Positions 44,978 to 53,178 of a DNA stretch of 64,000 nt are shown here, piece after piece. The first letter of the stretch is position 1; every line of letters begins with the position of its first letter. The notes below the pieces were generated by a model that searched no databases, was not told the DNA's origin, and was given only the letters and a program-made list of their open reading frames with translations. The stretch spans positions 62,001 to 126,000 of the forward strand of contig JAADGH010000081.1 in assembly GCA_013152475.1 (NCBI GenBank), read 5' to 3'. The DNA is from Planctomycetota bacterium (GTDB lineage: Bacteria; Planctomycetota; Brocadiia; JAADGH01). Both the position numbers and the translations under genes were made by a program.

Positions 44978-46923
44978 GGCCGTCCTCCTTGCGCGCAGAC
45001 CAGCAGGTCCCGCTCGACCGAGGGGAACTGTTCGATCTTGGTGTGAGGGAGGAACGAGGCGGATACGAATTCCTCCATGAACCGGTTGTTGCCCATGAGG
45101 TCCAGATAGGTCATCTGGCGGGCGATCTTCTCAATCGTGTCAAACGCCTCATTCGACAGCAGGGCCATCTTCGCGCCGCTTGCCGCTGTGTTGCCCACAA
45201 AGCGGATGTGATCCGTGGGGATGTCGGGCAACATGCCGATCCGGATCGCATTGCGAACGTTGAGGTAGTTTCCAAACCCACCGGCAAGGTAGACCCGGTT
45301 GATTTGGTCCACGTTCATGCTGATGGATTCAAGCTGCACGGAAAGCGCCGCATACACCGCGGCCTTCGACCGGATGAGATGTTCGATGTCGGACTGCGTA
45401 ATGACGATGTCCGAATCGGTCCCGCTTTCGTCCTTGGGGACGATGACATACTCATAGACGTCGTCGCGCTCCCGGATGCGCTTGCTGCCGGAGGAAAGGG
45501 AGATGGTGCCAGAGCGGTCGATGACCCCGGCGCAAAGCATCTCCGCGATGCAGTCCAGCAGGCCCGACCCGCACAGACCCTTCGGCTTGCGATGGCCGAT
45601 GGTCTGGTACTCCACCTTGTCGCCGGGAAGGATTCGAATGGTTTCGATGGCGCCGGCGGCGGCCCTCATGCCGTGGGTCACCCCTTGCCCCTCAAAGGCC
45701 GGACCGGCCGAGGCGGAACAGCAGATCATCCAGTCCTTGTTGCCGAGAACGACCTCGCCGTTGGTGCCGATGTCGATGAAGAGGCATATCTCCTCGGCCT
45801 GGTCGAGGCGGATGGCGGCGGCGCCGGCGGTGATGTCGCTGCCGATGTATGCGGCGACGCTCGGCAGGCAATAGAGCAGCCCGCGATGGTTGATCCGGAT
45901 GCCGACTTCGGCCGCGCGGATCGGCGGCACGAAGTTTGCCGTAGGAACATAAGGCTCGCTTCGGATGCGGGTCGAATCCAGCCCGAGGAGGAAGTGGATC
46001 ATCGCGGTATTGCCCGCGCAGACTACGGCCGTGATGTCGCCGATCCGGGTCTTCTTTTCCTCCACAAAGGCCTGGATCAGATCATTGATGTCGCCCACGA
46101 TGCTCCGCTGCATCTCGTCGAAGGCATCGTGGTTGGTCGCATAGATGATCCGCTTGATGTAGTCCTCGCCATACTGCATCTGCGAGTTGTACTTGGCATG
46201 GGAGTCGATGGTCTGCGACGTCTCAAGGTCCACCAGGTAGGTCACCACTGTCGTCGTGCCGATATCGACGGCAATGCCGAAATTGCGCTGGCTTGTATCC
46301 CCCGGCTCGATCTGCACCACCTCCGCGATGTTGCGCCGCCGCGCGATGGTGGCCGTTACGTTCCAGTCGCTCTCGCGCAGGATCGTCGGCGCGCTGCGAA
46401 GGATCTGATAGCCGGTCTGCATCTCGATGTTGCCCTCAATGCGCCGGATGGCGTCGTAGAGGCGCTCGTGGTCGGCGGTTGGGTCTTGCATGGTCGGCGG
46501 TGTGAGCTCGAGGTGCAGTTTTTTGATGAGCGGATTGTGCCGGAAGGCAAAATCTTCGCCGGTAACCGAGACGAGCGCTCCAAAACGCTCCCCGTCCTCG
46601 TCAAGCAGGATCTTTCCGCCCTCCAGACGGCTCTCCTCGGGGACGAGGACCTCAAGGTCGCTCTCGATTCGGGCGAGACACGCCAGAGCAACGTTCTGCT
46701 GGATCTCCTCGCGGGTGAGGAGCGTGGTGGGCTCGGAGGAGATGTCGCCTTTTTGGACGATGACCTTGCACTTGCCGCAGATGCCGTCTCCGCCGCAAAT
46801 ACTGTTGATATAGACCTTTGCCTTCTGTGCGGCGGCCAGGATCGTCTCCCCCCTGGGCACTTCCACCTGCACATCATCGGGCAGAAAACATACTTTGCAC
46901 GGTGCGCCGACGGACTCGGTCAT
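44974..46923 (-). CDS. Reductive activator of the corrinoid/iron-sulfur protein (RACo; ASKHA-type ferredoxin)
   Basis: A 649-residue protein with an N-terminal [2Fe-2S] ferredoxin domain (Cys43, 49, 52 in SICGGDGICGKC and Cys82 in ALACLARI). A linker is followed by an ASKHA ATPase domain starting at FGIAVDIGTTTVVTYLVDLE, with AVVCAGNTAMIHFLLGL, LFIDIGTNGEVVLG, SASAGPAFEGQG and GLCGSGLLDCIAEM. RACo uses ATP to drive reduction of inactive Co(II) in the AcsCD corrinoid protein back to Co(I). Size and domain order are those of the known family. It sits between acsC (41 bases away) and the protease gene, which it overlaps. Confidence 0.92.
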   Translation of the reverse strand: MTESVGAPCKVCFLPDDVQVEVPRGETILAAAQKAKVYINSICGGDGICGKCKVIVQKGDISSEPTTLLTREEIQQNVALACLARIESDLEVLVPEESRLEGGKILLDEDGERFGALVSVTGEDFAFRHNPLIKKLHLELTPPTMQDPTADHERLYDAIRRIEGNIEMQTGYQILRSAPTILRESDWNVTATIARRRNIAEVVQIEPGDTSQRNFGIAVDIGTTTVVTYLVDLETSQTIDSHAKYNSQMQYGEDYIKRIIYATNHDAFDEMQRSIVGDINDLIQAFVEEKKTRIGDITAVVCAGNTAMIHFLLGLDSTRIRSEPYVPTANFVPPIRAAEVGIRINHRGLLYCLPSVAAYIGSDITAGAAAIRLDQAEEICLFIDIGTNGEVVLGNKDWMICCSASAGPAFEGQGVTHGMRAAAGAIETIRILPGDKVEYQTIGHRKPKGLCGSGLLDCIAEMLCAGVIDRSGTISLSSGSKRIRERDDVYEYVIVPKDESGTDSDIVITQSDIEHLIRSKAAVYAALSVQLESISMNVDQINRVYLAGGFGNYLNVRNAIRIGMLPDIPTDHIRFVGNTAASGAKMALLSNEAFDTIEKIARQMTYLDLMGNNRFMEEFVSASFLPHTKIEQFPSVERDLLVCAQGGRP

Positions 46924-46964
46924 CTCTTGTCAGAAAATGAGGCCGCAATCATTCGCTAATGGTC

Positions 46965-48296
46965 TTACGTCCAAATCTGTTTCAGATACGTCGGAATCAC
47001 AGCGGATTCCTTGGGGCCGACCAGGATCTCCCACCCCGTTTCCTCCTCCAGCTTGCCGGACATGACGGCAACATGGCCTGGGATGATGAGCTTCCGGTGC
47101 TTGACCACCTCTTCGAGCTTGACGTTTTGCATGGCCTTGTGCACGACCTTCTCATTCAGTTTGTCCCCGGAGTAGGCCGTCAGCACGGATGTGCCTTCGG
47201 TATCGACGGCAAGGATATAGGTCGGCACCCGGCTGGCCTCCACGTCGCTCTCCACACTGAAGTACGTCAGTGAGAAGTTGGTTGTAAACATCACTGGCGA
47301 GTTTTCGTTCACATCGCCCACGGCGTACAGCTTGCATTCCACCTGGATCGGTTTCTGCGGGTCTGTGTAGATATTCATCCGCGCGGTGAGGATGGGAATG
47401 ATCTGGTACGGCTCGGTCACATCGACCACCACGATGCCCGAATATTTGAGCACGAATGTAGCCGCCTCCAATACCTGTTGGAATGGGTCCGGGTCTTGAA
47501 CGAAGGTGACCGGCGGGTGTCCGAGGGCGCGGAAGGTCTTCTTCAGGGCGGCCCGGCGCGTCTTGGTCAGGCTTTGAAGCGCGGTCTTGAGGTCGGCGCT
47601 GAGGTCGATCACGATGTTCTCGACGCCAGCGGCTTTCACCTTCTCCGCCAGCTCCGCGATTTCTTCGAGGGATCCGGCCTTGACGGCCAGGGGGCACTTC
47701 GCGTCCTTCGCCACCTTCGCCATGTCGTCGACATTACCGGCCGTGGCGACATGAAGCAGGGGGCGCTGCGCGCCGACCTCCGCAACGGCGGCCTTCATGG
47801 CGGCTGCGTTCTCGCTGGAGAGAAGCAGAAGCAGGCCCGTCTCGCCGGCGGCCTTGGCGGCCTTGGCAAAGGCATCGGCCTTGCCGCTCTTGTTCATCAC
47901 GGCAATCATATCCACGGCGATATCGGTTCCGACGCGGGTAAACTTTAGGTTCTTGATCGTGTCGATGCGTTCCTTCAGGGCCCCCTCATCGAGGTCGTCC
48001 GAGAGGGTAACGGCCACGCCGCACGGATGATGGAACTTCTCGTCGTGTCGGAAGAGCTGGGTCTCCTGGCCGATGCTGAGTTTCTTCTCGTCCGCGCCGA
48101 TATCCACCAGACGGATCGGCGGGGCGGCGGCGCCGGCGAGTTTCTCCTTGGCCTCCTCCGTGATGTCCGGGCACTTATCGAGCTCGATCTTTTTTTGCGC
48201 CAGCATCATGGCGAAGGCAAGACAGGTCGGTTGTCCGCACTTCTTGCAGTTCGTCTTCGGCAATAACTTGAATATGTCCAGCCCAGTCAGTCCCAT
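46965..48296 (-). CDS. acsC: Corrinoid/iron-sulfur protein large subunit (gamma-type)
   Basis: A 443-residue subunit with the N-terminal [4Fe-4S] motif Cys17-x2-Cys20-x4-Cys25-x16-Cys42 (TNCKKCGQPTCLAFA...DKCPD). A TIM barrel (FHHPCGVAVTLSDDL, KFTRVGTDIAVDMIAV) and a C-terminal cobalamin-binding domain follow (GTSVLTAYSGDKLNE, HRKLIIPGHVAVMSGKLEEETGWEILVGP). It carries the methyl group from MeTr to acetyl-CoA synthase. AGGAGG seven bases before the ATG supports the start. Its neighbours are a ClpP homologue upstream and RACo downstream. Confidence 0.95.
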   Translation of the reverse strand: MGLTGLDIFKLLPKTNCKKCGQPTCLAFAMMLAQKKIELDKCPDITEEAKEKLAGAAAPPIRLVDIGADEKKLSIGQETQLFRHDEKFHHPCGVAVTLSDDLDEGALKERIDTIKNLKFTRVGTDIAVDMIAVMNKSGKADAFAKAAKAAGETGLLLLLSSENAAAMKAAVAEVGAQRPLLHVATAGNVDDMAKVAKDAKCPLAVKAGSLEEIAELAEKVKAAGVENIVIDLSADLKTALQSLTKTRRAALKKTFRALGHPPVTFVQDPDPFQQVLEAATFVLKYSGIVVVDVTEPYQIIPILTARMNIYTDPQKPIQVECKLYAVGDVNENSPVMFTTNFSLTYFSVESDVEASRVPTYILAVDTEGTSVLTAYSGDKLNEKVVHKAMQNVKLEEVVKHRKLIIPGHVAVMSGKLEEETGWEILVGPKESAVIPTYLKQIWT

Positions 48297-48332
48297 CGAA
48301 TTACCTCCTTGCCACAGAGAGCGGTTGTATTG

Positions 48333-48929
48333 TCAAATCTGGTCGGCGCCCTTGATTACCTTGTTGATCAGTCCGTACTTCAGTGCTTCTTCTGCGGACA
48401 TCCAGTAGTTGCGGCGCGTGTCGGCCTCCACCTTTTCCAGCTTCTGCCCGGTTTCATCGGCGATGAGCTTGTTAATCTTGGTGCGGAACTTCAGTATCTC
48501 CGACGCCTCGATCTCGATATCCGCCGCCGCGCCGCGGACGGACGTGGAAGGCTGGTGGATCAGCAGCCTGGCATTGGGCAGGGCATAGCGCTGGCCCCGG
48601 GTCCCCGCGAGGAGCACAATCACCGCCGCGCTGGCTGTCAGGCCGGCGCAGATCGTTTGAACCGGCGGCTTGATGAAGTTGATTATGTCGTAGATGGCGA
48701 AACCGGCGTCGGCGTCGCCGCCGGGCGAGTTGATGATGATCCGGATCTTTTCGCCTGGATCATCCGCCTCCAAAAGCAGAAGTTGTGTGATCACCTTCCG
48801 GGAGAGATCCTTATCGAACTCGTCGGCGAGGACGATCGTCCGCGTCTTCAACATGCGAAGCAGGACGCCCTCGTCGCTGTCCTTCTTCGCGTCCTCCTCG
48901 TTTTTCTTGGCTAATCGTTTGAAATCCAT
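48333..48929 (-). CDS. clpP: ClpP-type serine protease encoded inside the acs operon
   Basis: A 198-residue ClpP homologue with an intact catalytic triad: Ser100 (GLTASAAVIVLLAG), His125 (RLLIHQPS) and Asp170 (VEADTRRNYWMSAEEA). It also has the oxyanion-strand motif INSPGGDADAGFAIYD. The nucleophile elbow reads GLTAS, where housekeeping ClpPs have GxAAS-MG, so it appears to be a divergent paralogue. There is no clpX or other Clp ATPase nearby. It starts 18 bases after acsB and ends 36 bases before acsC, so it is co-transcribed with them. Its Shine-Dalgarno placement is poor, as GGGAG abuts the ATG. A role in ACS/CFeSP quality control is an inference. Confidence 0.88.
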   Translation of the reverse strand: MDFKRLAKKNEEDAKKDSDEGVLLRMLKTRTIVLADEFDKDLSRKVITQLLLLEADDPGEKIRIIINSPGGDADAGFAIYDIINFIKPPVQTICAGLTASAAVIVLLAGTRGQRYALPNARLLIHQPSTSVRGAAADIEIEASEILKFRTKINKLIADETGQKLEKVEADTRRNYWMSAEEALKYGLINKVIKGADQI

Positions 48930-48947
48930 CTCCCTTTCATTGGCTCC

Positions 48948-51128
48948 TCAGAACATCGGATCCATACCCAGCGCCGGGTGGTTCACCTTGGCGCAGAACT
49001 CGGCGATCTCTTCCTCCGTGCTGCCGATGGTCTCATCGGCGATCTTGTTGTAGAAGTCCTCCAGCCCCAGTTCCTCGGCGCGCGCCTCGATCATGTCTTT
49101 CAGCTCTTCCTTCAGGCGCTTCGGCATCCAACAGATGCGCGCCATGCCCCCATCGGCCGAGATAAACTTCTTGCTGCCGATGTACTGCTTGCTGTGGCCG
49201 ATAAACCCCGGGGTCTGCAGGCCGCCGCCGACGGTCCCGGCCAGGGTCGAGAACTTCATACCGCAGGGGGTCATGTCCGGATGATCGCGGTCCACCGTCA
49301 TAATCCCGTTTGCAGCGGCAAGCATTATTGAAATACACTCGAAGCATCCGCAGGAGGTCATCGGGTCGATCATCATGCTGTAGGCGCTGAAGCCCTCCAG
49401 CGTGCCATGCGAGTTCGCCTTGACAAAGTCGTTGATCTTCTCCCACTGGCCAAGCTTCGGGTCGAGTACACGGCCCTTTTCGAGGGGTTGATTTGGGCCG
49501 GTGGGCGTGATTTCGTAGGCCGCCCGGCCGTCAAGCCAATTATATGCTCCGCAAAGCCCGGGACGCTCCGGGGTGATGACACAGACGTGATTCGGGGCGA
49601 AGGACTGGCACAGTGTGCACGAATAAAAGAGCTCAACGGACTCATCGGTCATGCCCGCCAGGCGCGCGTCACGTTCGTGGAAGATCGTTCTGGCCTCCTC
49701 GCGCAGCCTCAGGACATCCTCTTCATTGGTATAAACCTTGACCTGTACCTTGTCAAAGATGGCGCCGTATTCATCATGGAGTTTGGCGTGAAGGATTACG
49801 CCGAGATGACGAAACGTAAGACCCGCCGCCTTGCCATCCTTGCTGATTCGCACCCACGTGATGTCGCGCTGGCCCATATGAAAAATGCCCTGGGCCTCGT
49901 TCAGGAACCGGTGGACCTGCCGTTCCAGAATGGGCTCGAAGTCCGTCTGCATCTTGCGCCCCGCGACCTCCACGATGATTCCGAGAGGGAGCCGGTCGCC
50001 TTCGTTGATGTCGGTGATCTCCGGGCCGATCACCTCCACGTTCCCGTCCTGGATCTCATGGGTGGATTTCGTGGTGACGAACTCAAAGGCCGGCGTCTTC
50101 GTGCCGCCCATTTCTGTAAACATGTCATCCTTGCGGATGCGTTCGCCCTCGAAGGCGGGGCCGAAGGGAACGGGCACGTCCACCTCGGAAATCTTGATCT
50201 TCAGGCCGCGGACCTCGATGGCCTTTTCGACCATGTCTTCGGTGGGGATGTTCGACACCACATGCTCGTAGGTGCAGACGCCCGTGGGCAGGATCTCGGG
50301 AATGTCGGTGTTGGCAACCGTGGGAAAGCCGTAGTTGATCGCCCCGGCCGCGTTCGCATATTTTTCATCATCCACTTCCCCGAGTGCGAGGACAAATGCA
50401 AAGATACGGAGCTTATTGTAGCGCAGGTTTCTCGCAAAGTCCCCCGGCTGCACGCCGCCGAAGGACAGGGCCGCCCGGGTGGCAAACCCGGCCGCGTAGA
50501 TTGTGGCCTCGATGCTCTTGCCAAAGGGGACCAAACGCGTCTCCCAGCCCATCTGGACGCCTTCTTCGGCCAACTGTTCGGACATAGATTTGCCGTTCGT
50601 GTCGGCAGACATGAAGACGTAGAGGCTCTTCTGCTGCAGTTCTCTCGCCAGGCTGACGGCGAGCTCATTCGTCTCGCAGGCCCCGACGCAAGCGGCGAAG
50701 CCGGGGGCCGTGCCGTCCACGAACTCGATGCCGCGTTCGCGCAAAATGACGTCGTCGGCGGCGCCGAGCCAGATGCCATCCACCGGGTTCGGCCCGACAA
50801 CGTACTTGCACCCTTCGATAATTTCTTCGGCCCAGAGCGTCGCCATGCCGGCATCCAGCGCATGGCCCAGATAGGGGACCCACGTTTTGTCCGCGGGGAC
50901 GGGGGGCAGAAGGCCCCGCGCCCGTTCGAGGATCGGCTTCATTTGGCCGAGTGTCTCGACGCCCTCGCCCGTCATGCCATAGATAACAGGGAGATAGTAG
51001 CCGGTGTTCGGGAACTCGACCTTGCAGTCTTCTCCCTTGGCCTCGATGGCCTCTGCAAGTTTTTGCTCGGCGCGCTCGACAATCTTATGCGCCCCGCGAA
51101 TTGCTGCTGAACAGATGATCTTCGACAT
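48948..51128 (-). CDS. acsB: CO-methylating acetyl-CoA synthase (ACS, bacterial type)
   Basis: A 726-residue enzyme that condenses CO, the CFeSP methyl group and CoA to acetyl-CoA at the nickel A-cluster. All cluster ligands are visible: Cys504, 507, 516 and 526 for the [4Fe-4S] (SCTLCQSFAPNHVCV...GLCGAY) and Cys593-Gly-Cys595 (MTSCGCFEC) for the distal nickel. Numbering is offset by two from the Moorella enzyme. The N-terminal ~310-residue domain that docks to CO dehydrogenase in bacterial complexes is present (KVEFPNTGYYLPVIYG). GGAGG seven bases before the ATG fixes the start. No CO dehydrogenase gene lies in the window. Confidence 0.97.
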   Translation of the reverse strand: MSKIICSAAIRGAHKIVERAEQKLAEAIEAKGEDCKVEFPNTGYYLPVIYGMTGEGVETLGQMKPILERARGLLPPVPADKTWVPYLGHALDAGMATLWAEEIIEGCKYVVGPNPVDGIWLGAADDVILRERGIEFVDGTAPGFAACVGACETNELAVSLARELQQKSLYVFMSADTNGKSMSEQLAEEGVQMGWETRLVPFGKSIEATIYAAGFATRAALSFGGVQPGDFARNLRYNKLRIFAFVLALGEVDDEKYANAAGAINYGFPTVANTDIPEILPTGVCTYEHVVSNIPTEDMVEKAIEVRGLKIKISEVDVPVPFGPAFEGERIRKDDMFTEMGGTKTPAFEFVTTKSTHEIQDGNVEVIGPEITDINEGDRLPLGIIVEVAGRKMQTDFEPILERQVHRFLNEAQGIFHMGQRDITWVRISKDGKAAGLTFRHLGVILHAKLHDEYGAIFDKVQVKVYTNEEDVLRLREEARTIFHERDARLAGMTDESVELFYSCTLCQSFAPNHVCVITPERPGLCGAYNWLDGRAAYEITPTGPNQPLEKGRVLDPKLGQWEKINDFVKANSHGTLEGFSAYSMMIDPMTSCGCFECISIMLAAANGIMTVDRDHPDMTPCGMKFSTLAGTVGGGLQTPGFIGHSKQYIGSKKFISADGGMARICWMPKRLKEELKDMIEARAEELGLEDFYNKIADETIGSTEEEIAEFCAKVNHPALGMDPMF

Positions 51129-51183
51129 CCACCTACCTCCGAATTACTGAATCGGTCGTATCAGACAATTCCCCCCGCAACTT

Positions 51184-51957
51184 TTATAGTTCCACGAATT
51201 CCCCGAGCCTCGTTCGAATCGCCTTGACTTCCTCTACGACCCGCTCGTCGCTCTCATACGAGGGCTCCCCGGCAAGGTCCGCGCGGATCAGCTTCTCGCT
51301 GTAGGACATCGTCCCCAGGAGGGGGACCTCCTTCAGTTCCCCCCGCATGAAGTCGATGTGCGCCTGCTCCTTTACCTTGTTCCCCACGGCGCACACGCGC
51401 TGGATGCCCAGATCGGCGCCGAGCGACTTGACCTCGTGCGCCGTCCGCACACTCCGCCGGCCCGGCTCGACGACGACGATAAGCGCATCCACCGCCTGCA
51501 CCGTCGCCCGGCCGAGGTGTTCGATGCCCGCCTCCATGTCCACGATGGCATCCTCGTCGCGATGGAGGATAAGATGGGTCAGCAGCGCCTTCAGGAACAC
51601 ATTCTCGGGACAGGCACAACCGCCCCCCCCCCTGTACACACCTCCAAGCACCATGAGCCTGACGCCGGCATGTTCGACCGAGAACTTCTCGGGGAGGTCT
51701 GAAACGCTCGGGTTCATCTTGAAGAACTTGCCGTAGCCTTCCGGATCGGCCCCGGTCCGTTCAGCGATCAAGTCCCTCATCTGCCCGATGGGCGTCAGGT
51801 TCGCATCGGCGGGAGCACCTATTGCAGAGGCCAGGTTGGCGTCCGGGTCCGCATCGATCGCAATCGGTTTTCTGCCCTCTTGGGCGAAGATGCGGGCTAA
51901 GATCGCAACAAACGTTGTTTTCCCGACACCCCCCTTACCTGAAACGGCAATTTTCAT
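51184..51957 (-). CDS. cooC: CooC/AcsF-type nickel-insertion ATPase
   Basis: A 257-residue SIMIBI ATPase with the double-lysine P-loop SGKGGVGKTT, IDADPDANLASAIG, AIVDMEAGIEHLGRATVQ and the dimer metal site Cys114-Ala-Cys116 (GGGGCACPENVFLKALL). This is very close in placement to the Cys112/Cys114 site of Rhodospirillum CooC. It matures nickel sites of CODH or ACS. It is the first gene of the acs operon, 55 bases before acsB. There is no strong ribosome binding site before the ATG at 51957. Confidence 0.93.
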   Translation of the reverse strand: MKIAVSGKGGVGKTTFVAILARIFAQEGRKPIAIDADPDANLASAIGAPADANLTPIGQMRDLIAERTGADPEGYGKFFKMNPSVSDLPEKFSVEHAGVRLMVLGGVYRGGGGCACPENVFLKALLTHLILHRDEDAIVDMEAGIEHLGRATVQAVDALIVVVEPGRRSVRTAHEVKSLGADLGIQRVCAVGNKVKEQAHIDFMRGELKEVPLLGTMSYSEKLIRADLAGEPSYESDERVVEEVKAIRTRLGEFVEL

Positions 51958-51999
51958 CGCGACTGCGCGCTCTTTCGGGCCATGCTTCCCATCCCCTGT

Positions 52000-52029
52000 A
52001 CCCTAACACAACCCGGATTTGACTGTCAA
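52000..52029 (-). promoter_or_regulatory. Candidate promoter of the acs operon with overlapping palindrome
   Basis: Minus strand TTGACA (52029-52024), 18-base spacer, TAGGGT (52005-52000). The -35 box is perfect and the -10 box poor, as expected if an activator is needed. A palindrome TTGAC-T-GTCAA (52019-52029) covers the -35 box and could be a regulator site. Confidence 0.42.
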
Positions 52030-52114
52030 CAGAAATTGGCCTCAGTACCGCAACAAATTTCACAATGTTCGCACGCGATGCACCGGTTGAAGGCGCGTCC
52101 AAACCCGCCGATTT

Positions 52115-52957
52115 CTATTTTCGCGCCACGAAGATCGCCGCGATGAGTTTCCTTTCCTGATACAGCTTGAGCCGCTTTGCGTGGCCCCGGGTCTCGCAGA
52201 AGTCCATATCGTAGCGTGTTGGCGCTTCGGTATCCACCTTCTCGATCGTCAGGCCCGCCTTTTCCAGGAGAAAACGATACTCATCAAGAAGCGAACGCCG
52301 CTGGAGTTCCGGCGCGTTGCGGGTGTCCTCTTCGCTCAGCGCCTCGGTGCGCATGCCCTGCTGGCACACGAACACGCCGTTCTTCTTGAGCACCCGGACA
52401 CACTCCGCCAGGAGACGCTCCTCATTGAATGGGGTGATGGGCGCGCACTGCCGCCACACCACGTCGAAGGCCTCATCGCCGAAGGGCATCTTGAACGCGT
52501 TGCCGAGCATGAACGTCGCGTGATTATCCAGCCGGCGCGCCTTCGTGCGCTTTACCGACTCGAACACGCGGAGAAAGTCCGCATCCAGGCCGGTTACGCT
52601 GCATCCGTAGACCTCGGCAAGCTGACGGGCCGAGCCACCGAGCGCGCTGCCTACATCGAGGACGGACGTCTCTGCCGATATGCCCGCCAGCTCCGCAAGG
52701 AGGCGGGTGGCGCGGCTGCCGCCGGCGTGCCAGCCCAACTCCGTGTCGGACCGGCAGTCGTCCTCCGTATACCCGGCCAGCGCCATGTCCTCCTGTGGGT
52801 GATGGGCCTGAACGGTGCGCATCTCCGCCAGAATCTCCTCCTGCGTGATGACCCCCTTCTTGGCGAGGAGGCGGACCAGGGCGATGTCAAACACGGAGCC
52901 ACCCAGGATGGCCGACCGTATCCAGTCTTCATGTCCAGAGTCAGATGTCTTTGCCAT
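52115..52957 (-). CDS. SAM-dependent methyltransferase
   Basis: A 280-residue class I methyltransferase. Motif I is SVLDVGSALGGSARQLAE with the acidic GLDAD of motif II. MPFGDEAFDVVW is motif IV/post-I and VLKKNGVFVCQQ is motif VI. The ~80-residue N-terminal helical part is reminiscent of small-molecule (sarcosine/dimethylglycine-like or quinone) methyltransferases. The acceptor is unknown. The ATG at 52957 follows GGAGGG, and the promoter at 53005-53033 starts transcription downstream of the alternative start at 53017. It is upstream of the acs operon on the same strand but separated by 157 bases with a separate promoter. Confidence 0.87.
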   Translation of the reverse strand: MAKTSDSGHEDWIRSAILGGSVFDIALVRLLAKKGVITQEEILAEMRTVQAHHPQEDMALAGYTEDDCRSDTELGWHAGGSRATRLLAELAGISAETSVLDVGSALGGSARQLAEVYGCSVTGLDADFLRVFESVKRTKARRLDNHATFMLGNAFKMPFGDEAFDVVWRQCAPITPFNEERLLAECVRVLKKNGVFVCQQGMRTEALSEEDTRNAPELQRRSLLDEYRFLLEKAGLTIEKVDTEAPTRYDMDFCETRGHAKRLKLYQERKLIAAIFVARK

Positions 52958-53004
52958 GTGGCCCTCCGTTTTGTTGCAGATGGTGTACTGACGAGCGAAG
53001 CAGA

Positions 53005-53033
53005 ATTCTACAGACAAGCCGCATGTGAATCAA
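53005..53033 (-). promoter_or_regulatory. Candidate promoter of the methyltransferase gene
   Basis: Minus strand TTGATT (53033-53028), 17-base spacer, TAGAAT (53010-53005). Confidence 0.55.
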
Positions 53034-53079
53034 GCGAATATTCCACAGGGCATTGCGTCCCATGCGTTGCGCTTTTGCC

Positions 53080-53108
53080 TTGCAACAGCCGCCGGCATCT
53101 GCTACAGT
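53080..53108 (+). promoter_or_regulatory. Candidate promoter of the beta-propeller/DUF3604-like gene
   Basis: TTGCAA at 53080-53085, 17-base spacer, TACAGT at 53103-53108, divergent from the methyltransferase promoter. Confidence 0.42.
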
Positions 53109-53178
53109 CACCGATGACGTTCACTTGCACCACGCGCTCTGAGTCACAACGTCCTTGCGGACGAAGAGGGAAGCAACC

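Noticed and set aside
44884-46959. A 691-codon open frame on the plus strand
   Set aside because: It is antisense to the RACo gene, whose ferredoxin and ASKHA motifs are certain.
49407-51110. A 567-codon open frame on the plus strand
   Set aside because: It is antisense to acsB, which has all A-cluster ligands.
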